Positions 12,125 to 23,849 of a stretch of 64,000 nt of DNA are shown here, in pieces. The notes below the pieces were generated by a model. That model saw only the letters and a program-made list of their open reading frames with translations, had not been told where the DNA came from and searched no databases. This DNA comes from Aselliscus stoliczkanus (taxonomy: Eukaryota; Chordata; Mammalia; Chiroptera; Hipposideridae). Position numbers and translations under genes: made by a program. The stretch is taken from positions 93,177,187 through 93,241,186 of the forward strand of contig CM066732.1 in the NCBI GenBank assembly GCA_033961575.1, read 5' to 3'. Within the stretch, counting starts at the first letter, position 1. Each line of letters begins with the position of its first letter.

Positions 12125-15100
12125 TACAAGGTGTTTAATAATTAAGTGCTGAGTTGGTAGCATATCACCAATATTATGACTTTAAAGTCAGTCAGTGCAG
12201 TTCAGATAGGCTTCCTGGAAGAGCTGAAAGACGAATAGGCCCTTGATGAGTCGGTAAGCTTGGTAAAGGTAGATTTTTGAAAAAGAGTTAGCAAATATAC
12301 AAACAAAACTGAAAACCCACTATTGGACAACACGGGAGGGAAACTCAGGAGGGAATAAAGGGAATTTTGTAGAAGGCCTGCAGAAGGAAAAATTGGAACT
12401 GGAATGACATGCTGGCCAAGGCAGCACAAATCAATTTGTAAACGATAGATGTCCTCGTTGGAAAGCTTCCAGGGCTTTCCCTGGACAGGAAGTCCCTCCC
12501 CACTACCCTCTGATGAGTGAGAGCCTTTCTGAACCCTGTAATAGCCTCACAGCTCAGTGGGGCCTAGAAGACAAAATGTAAGAAGACGGCAGAGCTAATA
12601 TGATCATTGCATGATAAATTAGAGCATATAATCATATGGATATTTTTCACCCAAAAAGACAGGATCTTGTCACTTAACAGGATCAGTGAAGAGCAAAGCA
12701 TATCCCTGGCCACTGAGAAACACCCAGAGTTGATGAATTTCTGACTTGTTGAGAATGAGATGGTTTTGACACAGATACAAGTTCATCTTCAGACCTACCA
12801 GAAGGTCTCTTTAACAGAATTTCATAGGAATAGTGTAAAATATAAGTACCCCAGACTCTAAGAATGCAATAATACGGCTATGCAAGTTAAAACTCAGACT
12901 TCCCAGATTGAAGAAGTCTAGGGTAGGAAAAACTTGTCACATAAACATTAGCAAAAGGGGAACACAGAGTTTGAAAAACTAAGTATTAATATCTTGAGTA
13001 AAAACCAAAACAAAGATGCTAACATTGCACATTTAAAACAAAGTGAGGCATTGAGAGGAGGAGGGCGTACTGGGGACAGGAAGTGTCTCTGCCACAGAGA
13101 GGGCATAGATGGGAACCCTATAAGCTCAGAACCTGTTTAAATATGGAAGGAAATTTATTGGCCTCTAAATTGACCGCTTGTATCTTAGATCCTCAGAGTG
13201 AGGGCCTAAATTTTAGAAAAGCTAACGAGGAACTGGGAACTACTGGGACTAACAAAGAACTCCTCAAAGAATGGGATAATATTTTATTATACTAAAATTC
13301 CTAGTACCAAGCACAATGCCCCGCAAATATTCAGAATTTCATAACCATTTGATGGCTAAACAGAGACATGATGTCCCTTCTTAGACTCTGTGAACTATGG
13401 TAGAGACAGAATAGAATAAGCCTTACACAGGAATAAATCACTTAAGGATATCACTTAAGTGTGGTTATCTGAGAAAGGCAGGGAGGCGCTTCTTTCACTA
13501 AACTTCTCCACCCTCATGGCAGGCTCAAATGTGAGCATTAAAGGGTCCTTTCTCAATGTTAGGCATCACCCTCTCTCCCAGGCAAGTGGCCCTGGAAGCA
13601 GCAAGCTCATGACAGCTAACTGATGTCACTCTCTGAAGCCTGAGTAGCATTAATAGCCTGATTTGGAGATGTCAAAAACAAGTGAGGCAAAAAAAACATG
13701 CTATAAAAAAAAACTGCTTGCTTACTTTGCCTTGAGTTCCAAATATAGAAGACTGTATCTTTTGTAACACACAGACACCATCATATCTTAAAGCAGTAGA
13801 ATGTTTGGATTCTCTGGCCCTTTGCCCCACCCCCTCCCCCTTCTTACTTTCTCCTTTCTTTCAATTGCTCCTTAATCACAGCCCCAGGAGACTCCGTGTG
13901 CACAGGTGGCTGCTCTGGGTATAAACAGGCTCTGCTGTGGTAGGTAAGGCTCCTGGCTCTAGGTATTTCTATTTATTTTCACTCAAGCCACATGCCATTT
14001 GTTTGACCAGCCAAATATCAAAGCATATGACATCACTCCAATAACTAAAATGCTGTGGAGCTGGCAAAACAAGAGACAGAAAAAAGTCAATAGATGGCTT
14101 AGAAATAGAAAGTAGTGTTTATTAAAATGTATATAATGTAAATGTGATAACCCAAATCACTTTCAGCAATGAATATTACGGAAATATTTAGCTAATTATT
14201 TGGCTTTTCAATCTAGTAAATTCCTAATCTATTGATCTAGATAGTAAATAACAAATGTCCCTCTATGCAACAAACAAACATTTTCCTCTGGAAAAAAAAA
14301 ATTATAACAACAATAAATAAACAAATAAATAAAAGGTAAGTCCAAAAACATAAACCAGAAAAAACTGAAAAAAAGAAGAAGTAGTTTTTATCAACTCTCT
14401 AGCTTTCTAAGCTTTAAGTTATATATGAAATTACAGGGAAAAAAGTTAAATTTGACAACATAATACTATGTTTTTATATGAAAAAAACAACTGAACAAAT
14501 TAAAATATAATAGATATCTAGTTGAGGTGTGTTTTTTTTTTTTTGTGGGGGGGAGGCAGGGTTTGTATCAGTATCTTTACATTTCTTTGGGCAAACAGTG
14601 CTCCCTCTCAGCTTATTTGGGTCTACCTCCGTTCTTCCAAAAATGGATGAGGAAGGTGTGTGGCCAGTCTCATATTCTGCATCCTTGGGCAGAATGACTG
14701 TTTCAGGAATGGGTACATGGCCGTGTCCACCCAGTGAGACAATTCCAGAGACTGTTGTAGAATGACTGGAAAAGAATATCTTCCTTCACTGGTGTGGCTA
14801 AGAGGGCTGAATCTCTGCATGGTCACTGACAGAAAAGGTCTGCCTGAATTAAGTCAATTGGAGGAAATCGGAACTGAGAGATGAACAGACTCTTGAGCCT
14901 GGATGATGCTATTAAGTCCCTGAACTCAGCTCTACCTAAAGGCAATTCTCTGAAGCCTTCAGTGAGACAGTAAATTCCCATTTTTGTCCAGCTAATTTGA
15001 AGTGGCTTTCTGTCTCTTGTGACCAAAAAAGCATTACAACTCAAAACAAGGGAGAAAATATTATATATATTGCATAAGGATGGTAATTTTCTGAATATTT

Positions 15101-15245
15101 AAATTACTCATAAAAAACATGATAGGTATTTTACCATACAGAAAAATGAGCAATTTAATAAGAGGATAAAATGGCTGATAAACATGGAATTTTTTAAATA
15201 TACCATTTTAATAACCAAAAAAATACAATTAAAGCATATTTTAGG
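12125..15245. other. No gene seen; mostly unique sequence
   Basis: No coding similarity recognised. A pyrimidine-rich patch (CCCCACCCCCTCCCCC) followed by GTGCACAGGTGGCTGC and a TATAAACA sits at about 13825-13925. It superficially resembles a promoter but nothing downstream supports a transcript. Confidence 0.35.
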
Positions 15246-15249
15246 TATG

Positions 15250-16190
15250 ATTTTTCACCTATAAAGTTTACCAAAAAGTTGTGATAATCATCCTAAATGG
15301 AAGCAAAGGTGAGACAAGAACAGCATTCTCAAGGACTGCTGGTGGGAATGTAAGTCTGTACAAACAGTTTGCTGGTTCAAGGATCTTCCCAGGGGAAATA
15401 CAAACCTGGCCCCTGTACATGGAGGGCAAGAAGAGACAGAAGAAAGAAGCAGGCCACTCCAGATTGGTAGGTGGCAGTTTTAATCAGCAAGGGAACTTAC
15501 ATAGGAGGCTTGTCTTAGGTGTCCACAAGACAAATATTGGGGCCCCCGTATGGCCCACCAGAATCTTAAAGGTTATACAGAGGCTTTCACTGGCTCAGTC
15601 ATGTATACCATCCAGATGGTCTCAACGACATATTACTCTCTCAAGGCTATGTCCTTGAAAATGGCTCCCACTGTTAGAACATGGACAGAGCTTACATTCC
15701 AAGGTCAGTGGAGGGGGTGAGGAGCCTCAGATTGCCCAGGTCCAGCAATAGGGTCAATCAGTGGCCATGTCCTCTCCATGACCAAGAACTACTGGACAAT
15801 GTGTAAATACAAACACTTAAAGGCTCCAACACTTCATTAAAATAATTCCACATTTAGGAATCTATCCTAAGGAATAATCTGAAATAGAGAAAACATTATG
15901 TGTAAAAAAGCTTCAATAAGCATATCATTAAAAATGATAGTTATGAAATATTTTTAAATCACAGTAAAATATTTTTATTGAATCCTTAAGTCAAAAAAAC
16001 AATACACAAATTTGTGTTTAATATGATTATGATTGAAAATCTATGTAGGTAGAAAAAAATATGGAAGGAAATAAAGCAATGTTCATAGTGACTATCACTG
16101 TCTGGTTGAGTAATATTCCTTTTCTTCATACTTCTTTTCTGAATTCTCCAAATTGTCTATAATAAATATAATCTTGATAATCAAAGGAAA
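15250..16190 (+). repeat. L1 3' remnant, split by an LTR-like insertion
   Basis: The left part contains the L1 ORF2-tail-like AGGACTGCTGGTGGGAATGT. The right part (from about 15815) contains TTCCACATTTAGGAATCTAT and a decayed 3' end. The intervening 15390-15815 is of different origin. Confidence 0.5.
15390..15815 (-). repeat. Possible solo LTR of an endogenous retrovirus
   Basis: Read on the minus strand it has LTR-like features: a CTGTATAACC TATA-like patch, an ATTAAA near CTGATTAAAACTGCCACC, and a C/T-rich end. It interrupts an L1 remnant. The 10-mer AAATACAAAC occurs at 15396-15405 and 15805-15814, longer than the 4-6 bp expected for an LTR insertion, so the exact termini are uncertain. 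No viral coding sequence remains. Confidence 0.35.
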
Positions 16191-16589
16191 ATTTTAAAAT
16201 TCTTTTTGATAGCTCCATGCCTCTTTGTCCCATTTTCTCAGAAGTATATGGATGCTTGGAAAGTGCAGAATGTCACAGACTCAAAGCATACTCTAATTGG
16301 CAGGGATTTCAGAGGTGATATAGATCAACATTTCCCCTAACACAACTATCACATCCACAGCATCTCTGACAGATAGTCATTCCTTCTCTATTTGAAGACC
16401 TGCAGGGAGAGTGGGAGGGTCAATACACAAAGCTCATTCATATTCAAGGGTTCTCATCACTCTAAGTGATAGAGAGTTCCCCCTGACAATGACTCAGCAT
16501 CTTATGCTGAATTTACTTATGTCTCTCCTCTTGGTAACTTCAAACCATTAATCCTAGTTCTATTCTCTGGAGAATGAAAATCATGTTGT

Positions 16590-16850
16590 GAGAAGATCAT
16601 GGCTTTATCATCGGATAGATCAAAGTGTGAATCTCTGCTACCCCGCTGTACGAGTACTATGATCTGGGGCAGGAACTCTGAGCTTTTGTTTCCTCATTGT
16701 AAAATGGAAAAAATAATACCCATCTCTCAGACAAGTAAAGCGATCCCATGGGTAAAGCACCTAGCATAAGTACATAGAGCACTCACTGAATGTTAATTCT
16801 CTGTTCTATTATCCTGAGGGCTAGGCACATTGCCTAGAATACAATAAGAA
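16590..16850 (+). repeat. MIR SINE remnant
   Basis: Sense MIR layout: GCTTTTGTTTCCTCATTGTA, AAAATGGAAAAAATAATACC, then GTAAAGCACCTAGCATAAGT and a 3' CACTGAATGTTA. Confidence 0.6.
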
Positions 16851-17204
16851 TCCAAAAATATGTGTTAATGGATGAATGGTTTCTCAAACTGCTGGGGATC
16901 CACCTATGCAAACAATCATCTACCCATATTTCCCCATCACACCTGTGGACAGAAAAGGGGCACAGGTTAAACCTGACAAGCTCAAGAGGGGGCTGAAAAT
17001 AACCACATAAGATAGTGTGAGCATAAAAAGCTTTCATAACCAAGTGGGCCATGGTGGGAAGTCACATCTTTAGCTTCCTTCATAAAGTTAATCTGTGTCT
17101 TTTCAGTGGGCCACTGTGTTGTTTTTCTGCAACTAAAATAACATTTTAGGAATATCAGTAATCCTTTTCTGGGACCAGAGCTGGAAACTGCAAAATTCCT
17201 CATT

Positions 17205-17545
17205 ATCATGTTTGTCTCCTGATTACCATCTCCATGTACAGTAAAGAGCCAACTGTTAGCTATCCTGCACCCACCTGTATGGGAGGAGTACCTGTCTCTC
17301 CAATTTACTTTTATCTAATCCCAGAGATTTCCCCACTTTGCTTTCTCTCACCCCCTTAATCTCTCACCAGTGGATTTCATGTAACCTTCCTCCTTTGATT
17401 TTATGTATAAAATAAGCTGCAAACTGCCATTAAGTGGAGCATTTTCTCAATCCGTTGAGATTTTGCTTCCCAGCAATTATCGACAGTTTGGCTCAAATAA
17501 ACTCATAAATTTTCTCTTAGGCTGGATGTTTTTCATCAACACATC
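17205..17545 (+). repeat. Possible solo LTR
   Basis: LTR-like order: a C-rich TTTGCTTTCTCTCACCCCCT, a TATA-like GTATAAAATAAGCTGC, and a polyadenylation signal in CTCAAATAAACTCATAA, ending near ATCAACA. No matching flanking duplication was found. Non-coding. Confidence 0.4.
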
Positions 17546-20500
17546 TTTCAGGATGCAATGAGAGACTATGAGATGATTTATGGAATTTAGTATGCATTAT
17601 GTTTTAGCTTTACTCTGAATTACTAGTCTAAAAGGGGGAAAGAGATCTGATTAGTCCAACTAATATTCTTCTTGAACCCATGTTGCTCTCAGCGATCATC
17701 CATCCTCCCTTCATAACTGCTCGTACACCATCTACTTAATAGTCAAGTCAATAATTACTCTTACAATGACATCAAAATTACTAGCTGATAGTTTTCAAAA
17801 TCATTTTCCTTTTCTATTTCTTTCATTTGATTTTTGGACATTTTTTCTGAAACATCTCCATGAACTTTCAAAAAATAAAGTAAAACAACAAGAAAAATAA
17901 GCACTCAGTGATGATTAAAGGTAATCAGAAATCACATTTGTTGGTTCTTTGCATCCTGGGGTACATGTATCAGGACCAGAAGATCTGAACTTACTTGAAC
18001 TACATTGGTATTCTCTGTCCATCTGCCCACCCCCACTCAATTGTGATTTGATTCTGTCTTCATATTTTCAGGTCTGCTCCTTTCAGGACATAGATCAGGT
18101 ACTCGGAGCCAACAGAAGCATAACATAACTTTTATTTTCTCTGTTAACTGTTACTATTGCACCAGGTAACTTTGAAAGTAGTCTCATCCCGTGTGATTCC
18201 TTTTAGGATTTCTGACAAGCCTCTCCTCTCTGAGCCAGTAAATTTCTCTGAATGGTTCTTATTGGTTTATGCCCATTCTTCTTTGGTTATCTGACTCTAA
18301 TTTCATTCTTTTAGGACAAGAACAACAAATGTGATTCTATTTTAATATTCTCCTCCTTTTCTTTTAAAACATTAAAGCAGGATATTAAGTGAGAATTTCC
18401 CAGTTTCCCTAGAACTGTATTCAAGTTCAAAGCTAAAGACTGAAATATGCTAAGACTCCCATATTCTACTATATAGTATATCTCTATAGGATTTACTAAT
18501 CTGCATCAGTTTAGAACAAGCCTTACTACCAACCATTACCACCTCTACCTGGGCAATGTAAGAAGAGAACTTAGAGAGTGGTGAGGAGAGTAGCTTTTTA
18601 AAGAGATACTATTCTATGAAGGAGAAGGAAAGCAGGTTATCTTGTTACTAAAACCAAGAGAAGAGGGTGCAAAGGGAATCTATGTTAAGAATAGCAGTGA
18701 CTACATGAAGGGAAGATGGGAAATTCATTTTCCAGTTGGCAGTCTGTTTGACCATCACACCTGGGCTACCTGAGGCAAGGAAAAGAGAATTGGGGGGCAT
18801 GGTGAAGCTGGGGGAAGAGGCAGCCATTAAGCTATCTGCCCCATTATTTGACATGTCATGGATGAATGACTTTTCTAAGGCACAAGGAGAAAAGTCCTGA
18901 AATTCAGCAGTCTTCTCAGATTTCACCAAGAAGGCTGACCACCAAGAAAGGGGATCTCACTTTGGGGTTGAACAGCTTTTGGAGGGACTAAGGGAGTGGA
19001 AAAGGTAAAGCCAAATTTCTCACATCAGGAACTATGAATTAGAAAGGGGAGGATTTGGGGGACGTTCAGAAGAACTGCATGAGAGGACCAGCAAACACAA
19101 GCCTGCCACTCATAAAGCATTAATGATTACCCTGAGCCAAACAAATGAGGACAACTAACAGAGCAGAGAGCTTCATCTCACCATAGGTAATCAAATAAGG
19201 AGGCAGTTGCCATTGTCCCTGTTCTTCTACATTGCCTGAACATGACAGGAAAACTCCTGGCCAAAAGATAGAGAAGGGGGAAGTCAATTCTTTGGAGAAT
19301 GAAGGGAGGGAAGGTGCTTTGAATTTAATTTAAAATTAAAATGTTGAAACAATAACACAAAACTATTCTATTAATTAAAAGTGACTAGAACATTCTGCAA
19401 TCTAGCCAACATATCATTAAGGTTCCTGTCATTAACTGCATAAAATTGAGAGCAGTAATTGGAAGCTTATCCCAAAATGAACTGAAACTCTTCAATAAAT
19501 ATATTTAGTTGTATCTTCCCATGCTTTCATCTTCTTGTAGAATGAGAACAACCAGATTATCAGTATCTGATGTTCTCTCCCTTGTCTGGATTATATTATG
19601 GCTATGCACTTAGGATACTTATGCCCCTTTGCATCCCCTACAGCAGCCCAATAAAAGTGGCTCCAAAGGAAATTCTGAAATAAAAGTCTTCAAGGGGTCC
19701 CTATTCAACCTTCGCAATGCAAGAATTCAGACATTCCATGGGGCTTCCATCTGGATTACCTGGGACAGGACAATTGCAGGGCCATCATCAAGGAGCAATG
19801 ACTGGAAGGGTAGGGTTGTGATTACATAAACATACAAAGAGAGAAGATCAGAACTCCTTGGCAGTGTGAAATACGGAGGGAATTCACCCTGATGGGAGAA
19901 TCAAGATGCCTGTTGCAATAAAGGGCCAGGGGGGTGATTTTTTAAGTCACCATGGGCAACATCACTTATAATACTTCCAACCCATTCCCATAATAAACTT
20001 GCACCAAATTCCGCTAGAAGGGGTGGTATAGGAAATCAAAGTGGTGGGGAAGTGAATTATTATATTAAAATAAATTGGGAAATGACTAGGCATGCTAAGA
20101 AATGAAAAACTCAAGATCACATTATTGTAAAAAAATGTTGTAGCCAGTAAGAAGGAAGAGAGTTCTCCCCCACTTCACTAGAGTAACACTAACAACCCCA
20201 TAGGATGACATTCATTTCAAGAGTTGCACCACACTAAGGTGATACCAGATCCTGCAGCCTGCATAAAAGTTACTCACCTCACCAAGGAAAGCCAGCCTAA
20301 ATAAGGGATGCCAGACAGCAACAAGCACAGACTGGAACAAAACACATGTACAATAAGTAGCTGTCAAAATGAGAATGTATGCTGGAATAGGAGGCCTTTT
20401 AGGAGCATCCAAAACAATGTGAACTACTTTGAAGACCCTGCCAAGAAAAGGGATTTCACAAATTATATAGATAAGGATTTGAAAAAAAAATACTTTCATA

Positions 20501-20601
20501 ATACTTTATTATTTATTAATCTTATCATTTTGATTATACTGAATCCCCAGACTCATTGTGATCTGAAAGATTTAATAAATTAAGGTATCAATGGTTAAAA
20601 A
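17546..20601. other. No gene seen; mostly unique sequence
   Basis: About 3 kb without a recognised gene. Frames at 18648-18929 (minus) and 19629-19829 have no recognisable similarity. Low-level repeat remnants may be present. Confidence 0.35.
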
Positions 20602-20612
20602 CTTAGCATATG

Positions 20613-20739
20613 GGGCCGGCCGAGTGGCTTGGTGGTTAAGTGCTGGTTTGGGAAGCCAACGGCCCTGGTTCGGTCCCACATGTGAGGGCCAGTGACACTG
20701 CCCTCAAAAAAAACAAAACAAAACAAAACAAAAAAAAGC
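20613..20739 (+). repeat. tRNA-derived SINE (short form)
   Basis: GGCCGGCCGAGTGGCTTGG head, B box GGTTCGGTCCC, end GACACTGCCCTC and a (CAAAA)n tail. A perfect 11-bp target duplication CTTAGCATATG lies at 20602-20612 and 20740-20750. Confidence 0.93.
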
Positions 20740-21299
20740 CTTAGCATATGAATTTTAACTTATTACAGAAAGAGGAGCCTTTTGAGGATGGACTGTGTAT
20801 TTATAAAATCCATAACAATATGGACAGCCTAGTATTATACATTAATATGCTATCCTACAAAGCTGATGTTTTGACCAGTGTTATCAAGGCAAATGTTTTG
20901 AGTTTTTCTTTTGTTTTACACTCACTGGTGATGAATTTGAGCTGATAACAACACACAGCTTAAACCTGTGACCGCTAAATTAGTGAAACAGGAGAACCAT
21001 AGCTATGTGATGCTCAGGGCATACTGTTCTGATTTTTTTTTATTTTTTATTTTTGTTGACATGAAATTTCCTATAGCCCACAAATAAAATAAAATTCGCA
21101 AGTTCTACTTCAGAATATTCAAGCTGAATATATCATACCCAACTATTTGTAAGAAGCCCTAAAGAGATATTGGAAACCCTAAATGATAGTTTCTTCATTT
21201 TGAATGTTTTTGCATTGCTTAAGGAAAAAAAAAGAAAGAGAGAGAGAGAAGGTGAATCTGATGCTACAAGACTTATAGAAAATTGAAACCTAGTACGTT

Positions 21300-21363
21300 C
21301 AAAACTAAGCAATACTTGTTAACTGGGGATTGAAAACTAAGCAATACTTATTAACTGGGGATT
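21300..21363. repeat. 32-bp tandem duplication
   Basis: Two adjacent units, each containing AAAACTAAGCAATACTT then AACTGGGGATT, differing at two positions. Confidence 0.9.
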
Positions 21364-21608
21364 CAAAAATCCCTCTGATTTATAGTACCTTTTGAAAACT
21401 GAACAAGGAATTGGACTGGGGTGCTATATCTAGTGTGACTAAAGACAGTGCAACTGCAAAGCAAATAACATGCACTTTCACCCCCAAAGACCTGGGAAAC
21501 AAGCAGACAAACTATTCAGGGGCTTGAAATTTAGCTGTGGGAAATGTACTGCAGCTAAATAGAGAAGAAAACAGCTGATCCCGTGGGAAGCAAGTAGATG
21601 GCAATGTA

Positions 21609-21689
21609 TTGGGCTGTCAGAAAAGTCATGACACAATTTTGCAATGAAAAACATAGAAAAAATACATCATGACTTTTCCGACAACCCCA
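21609..21689. mobile_element. Mariner-type palindromic MITE
   Basis: An 81-bp element flanked by TA dinucleotides (21607-21608 and 21690-21691). The inverted termini are TTGGGCTGTCAGAAAAGTCA and, on the other strand, TGGGGTTGTCGGAAAAGTCA. No coding capacity. Same family as 33248-33317. Confidence 0.85.
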
Positions 21690-21999
21690 TAGGATGCACT
21701 AAAGAGCAGTGGCAAAGTAACTCACCGTTACTATTTGTTTAATCCAGTCACTCTGAGCAAAGGTAGCTACAAAGAGGAACCTATACTCTCTACTACCATA
21801 TCTGGGGAAATTCAGGGATTTCCAGCACAAAGGCCCATCAGTTGAAGGGCGATGTGACAGAGGATTCAGAGAGATTGGTTGGCTAATGGACAGGGAATAA
21901 ATTCTCCCAGAACGCTCCCTGTTGAAACCATTGGAAATCGAGTTGTCCTTCGGATCATCTGTATTCCTGTTTCTTTTTTCCATTTTCAATTTATAATAA

Positions 22000-22180
22000 C
22001 AATAACGACCTAGACATAGGACATTTCCTGGGCTTTAATGACTGTCTGAGGTTAATGGCCCTCAACTACACCTCAGGCCATCAACCCCTCCCAGCTGGTC
22101 ATTAATCTCCAGGAAATATCCTGTTCCAGGGTCATTATTGTTTCAATATCAACTATACCTTAAAAGCTTTATGGATTCTG
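22000..22180. promoter_or_regulatory. Candidate non-coding regulatory patch rich in TAAT/ATTA cores
   Basis: Contains GGCTTTAATGACTG, GGTTAATGGCC, GGTCATTAATCTCCAGG and GGGTCATTATTG within about 130 bp, with no recognised repeat. Function is inferred only from homeodomain-like motif density. Confidence 0.2.
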
Positions 22181-23845
22181 CAAATACAGATCTCTTGCCA
22201 ATAGAGGTTATAAAAACTGTTTAGAATTCTGAAACTATCTTGAGTTTGACCTCTCAGAGATGTTTTGTTCAAAATTAAAATTGGCTTAAGAAAACATTCA
22301 ACTTGATCTTTGTTTATTTATATTTTCTCAGAAAAAAAGGACTATTAAACAATACAAAGACCCAAACAAATATCAATGGTTATTGAAAGAAAAATATCAG
22401 CTTTAAAGGGAATCACCATCTCCTGAACAGCCTTTGAGAACACTATGTTTCTTGTAGAAACAGCTCCCTGAAATGATTTTAAGTGTGTAAGTGTCACCAG
22501 ACTACACCCCACGCACACATAATTTTCAAAATACATCCTAATTCTAAACTCCCTTTTTTCACTTTCATAATAAATACCCCAATTTATACACTAATATTAT
22601 TATAACAAGCAATCTACCCACAGCAGAATAGTCCATATGAAGAGAAGATGCTGAGACCTGGGTAAAATACAGCTTCTAGAAGGAGCCGTTATTAAGATTC
22701 GGATTCAGCAGCCAAGGGGAGGATGGATGCCCATGAAGCACTTGAGATCTAAGGAGCTGGTATAAACAAAGGACGGGGACAGGGCAGGTGTTTAGAACCA
22801 AGGAAATTCAACAAATAGTAACCGGGGCATGGTCCAGTAACAGGCAGACCATAGAAACATGGGGACTCGGGCAGGCAGGACCTCAGAGAGATGTGACTTA
22901 ACGGGGTGGGCCCGACTTTGGGTCAGAGACCCATGCATAGAGGTTCAGACAAAAACAGAGTTTAAGGGCAGCATTAGCCAGAACTGCATTTTCAGGTAAA
23001 CTTGTGACCCTAAAACTGAGTTCCAGACCCTAAAAGCCAGGAATAAAATAGATCACTGGTCACGGGAACGAGGCACGAGCTGAGGGGCAAGACCAGGAAC
23101 AGAGTCAGGGAAAACAGAGGGGCAGGCTGACTGGGCTCTACCCGAGTTAAGATTCCCATGGTCCTTGAGGGAGTGATCCCAGAGCCTGGCTCAGAGCTGA
23201 ATCCTGGAGCTGTCTGGCCACGGAGCAGAAACTCAAACAGGTCACACACAGCTATCCACTTCAATTACATTTTCAAAAGAAAAAAAAAGTCTTTCCTTTG
23301 ACATGCCACTTAAAGATGTCATTCTAAGTCACATAAATGTGAAAACTGCCAAGTATCAGGGCTCAAAACAGGGAGTAGAGAAAACAATAGCCTCCCAGAA
23401 TTTTCACATTAACTCTTCATTAGGGGGAAATGGACCATTTAACTCATATAAAATAAAATTATATGTTATTGTTTTCCTACTTGGCCACCTCTATAACATT
23501 TTCTGTAAGCACCGAAGTGGACATACAAATTGCTACTGGAATATTTGAGCAGTGAAATCAGGAAAGCAGAAGACAAAAAGATGAATTGGCAACAGACCTT
23601 GAGATAAGGACTTGAGTGTAAATAGTTTATCTGGAAAACATATAAGATGATTCTTAACTCCCTCACCTACTTTTAGAATGAAAGCTGGACCAGGATTGGA
23701 GAGAAGATTTCTGCAGGGCGCTGTCCTGGGAATCCACACCCACAGTGGATGGGAGCACTACCCGTCCTCAGCCTGGTGAGGTGTGAGTTCCAGAAGGAAG
23801 GATGAGAGAGCTGCTTCTCCTTCAAGATAAGTGAGCTAGGCCCCA
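22181..23845. other. No gene seen
   Basis: Mixed unique sequence. Short frames on both strands at 23010-23740 resemble no known protein. Confidence 0.35.
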
Positions 23846-23849
23846 AACA

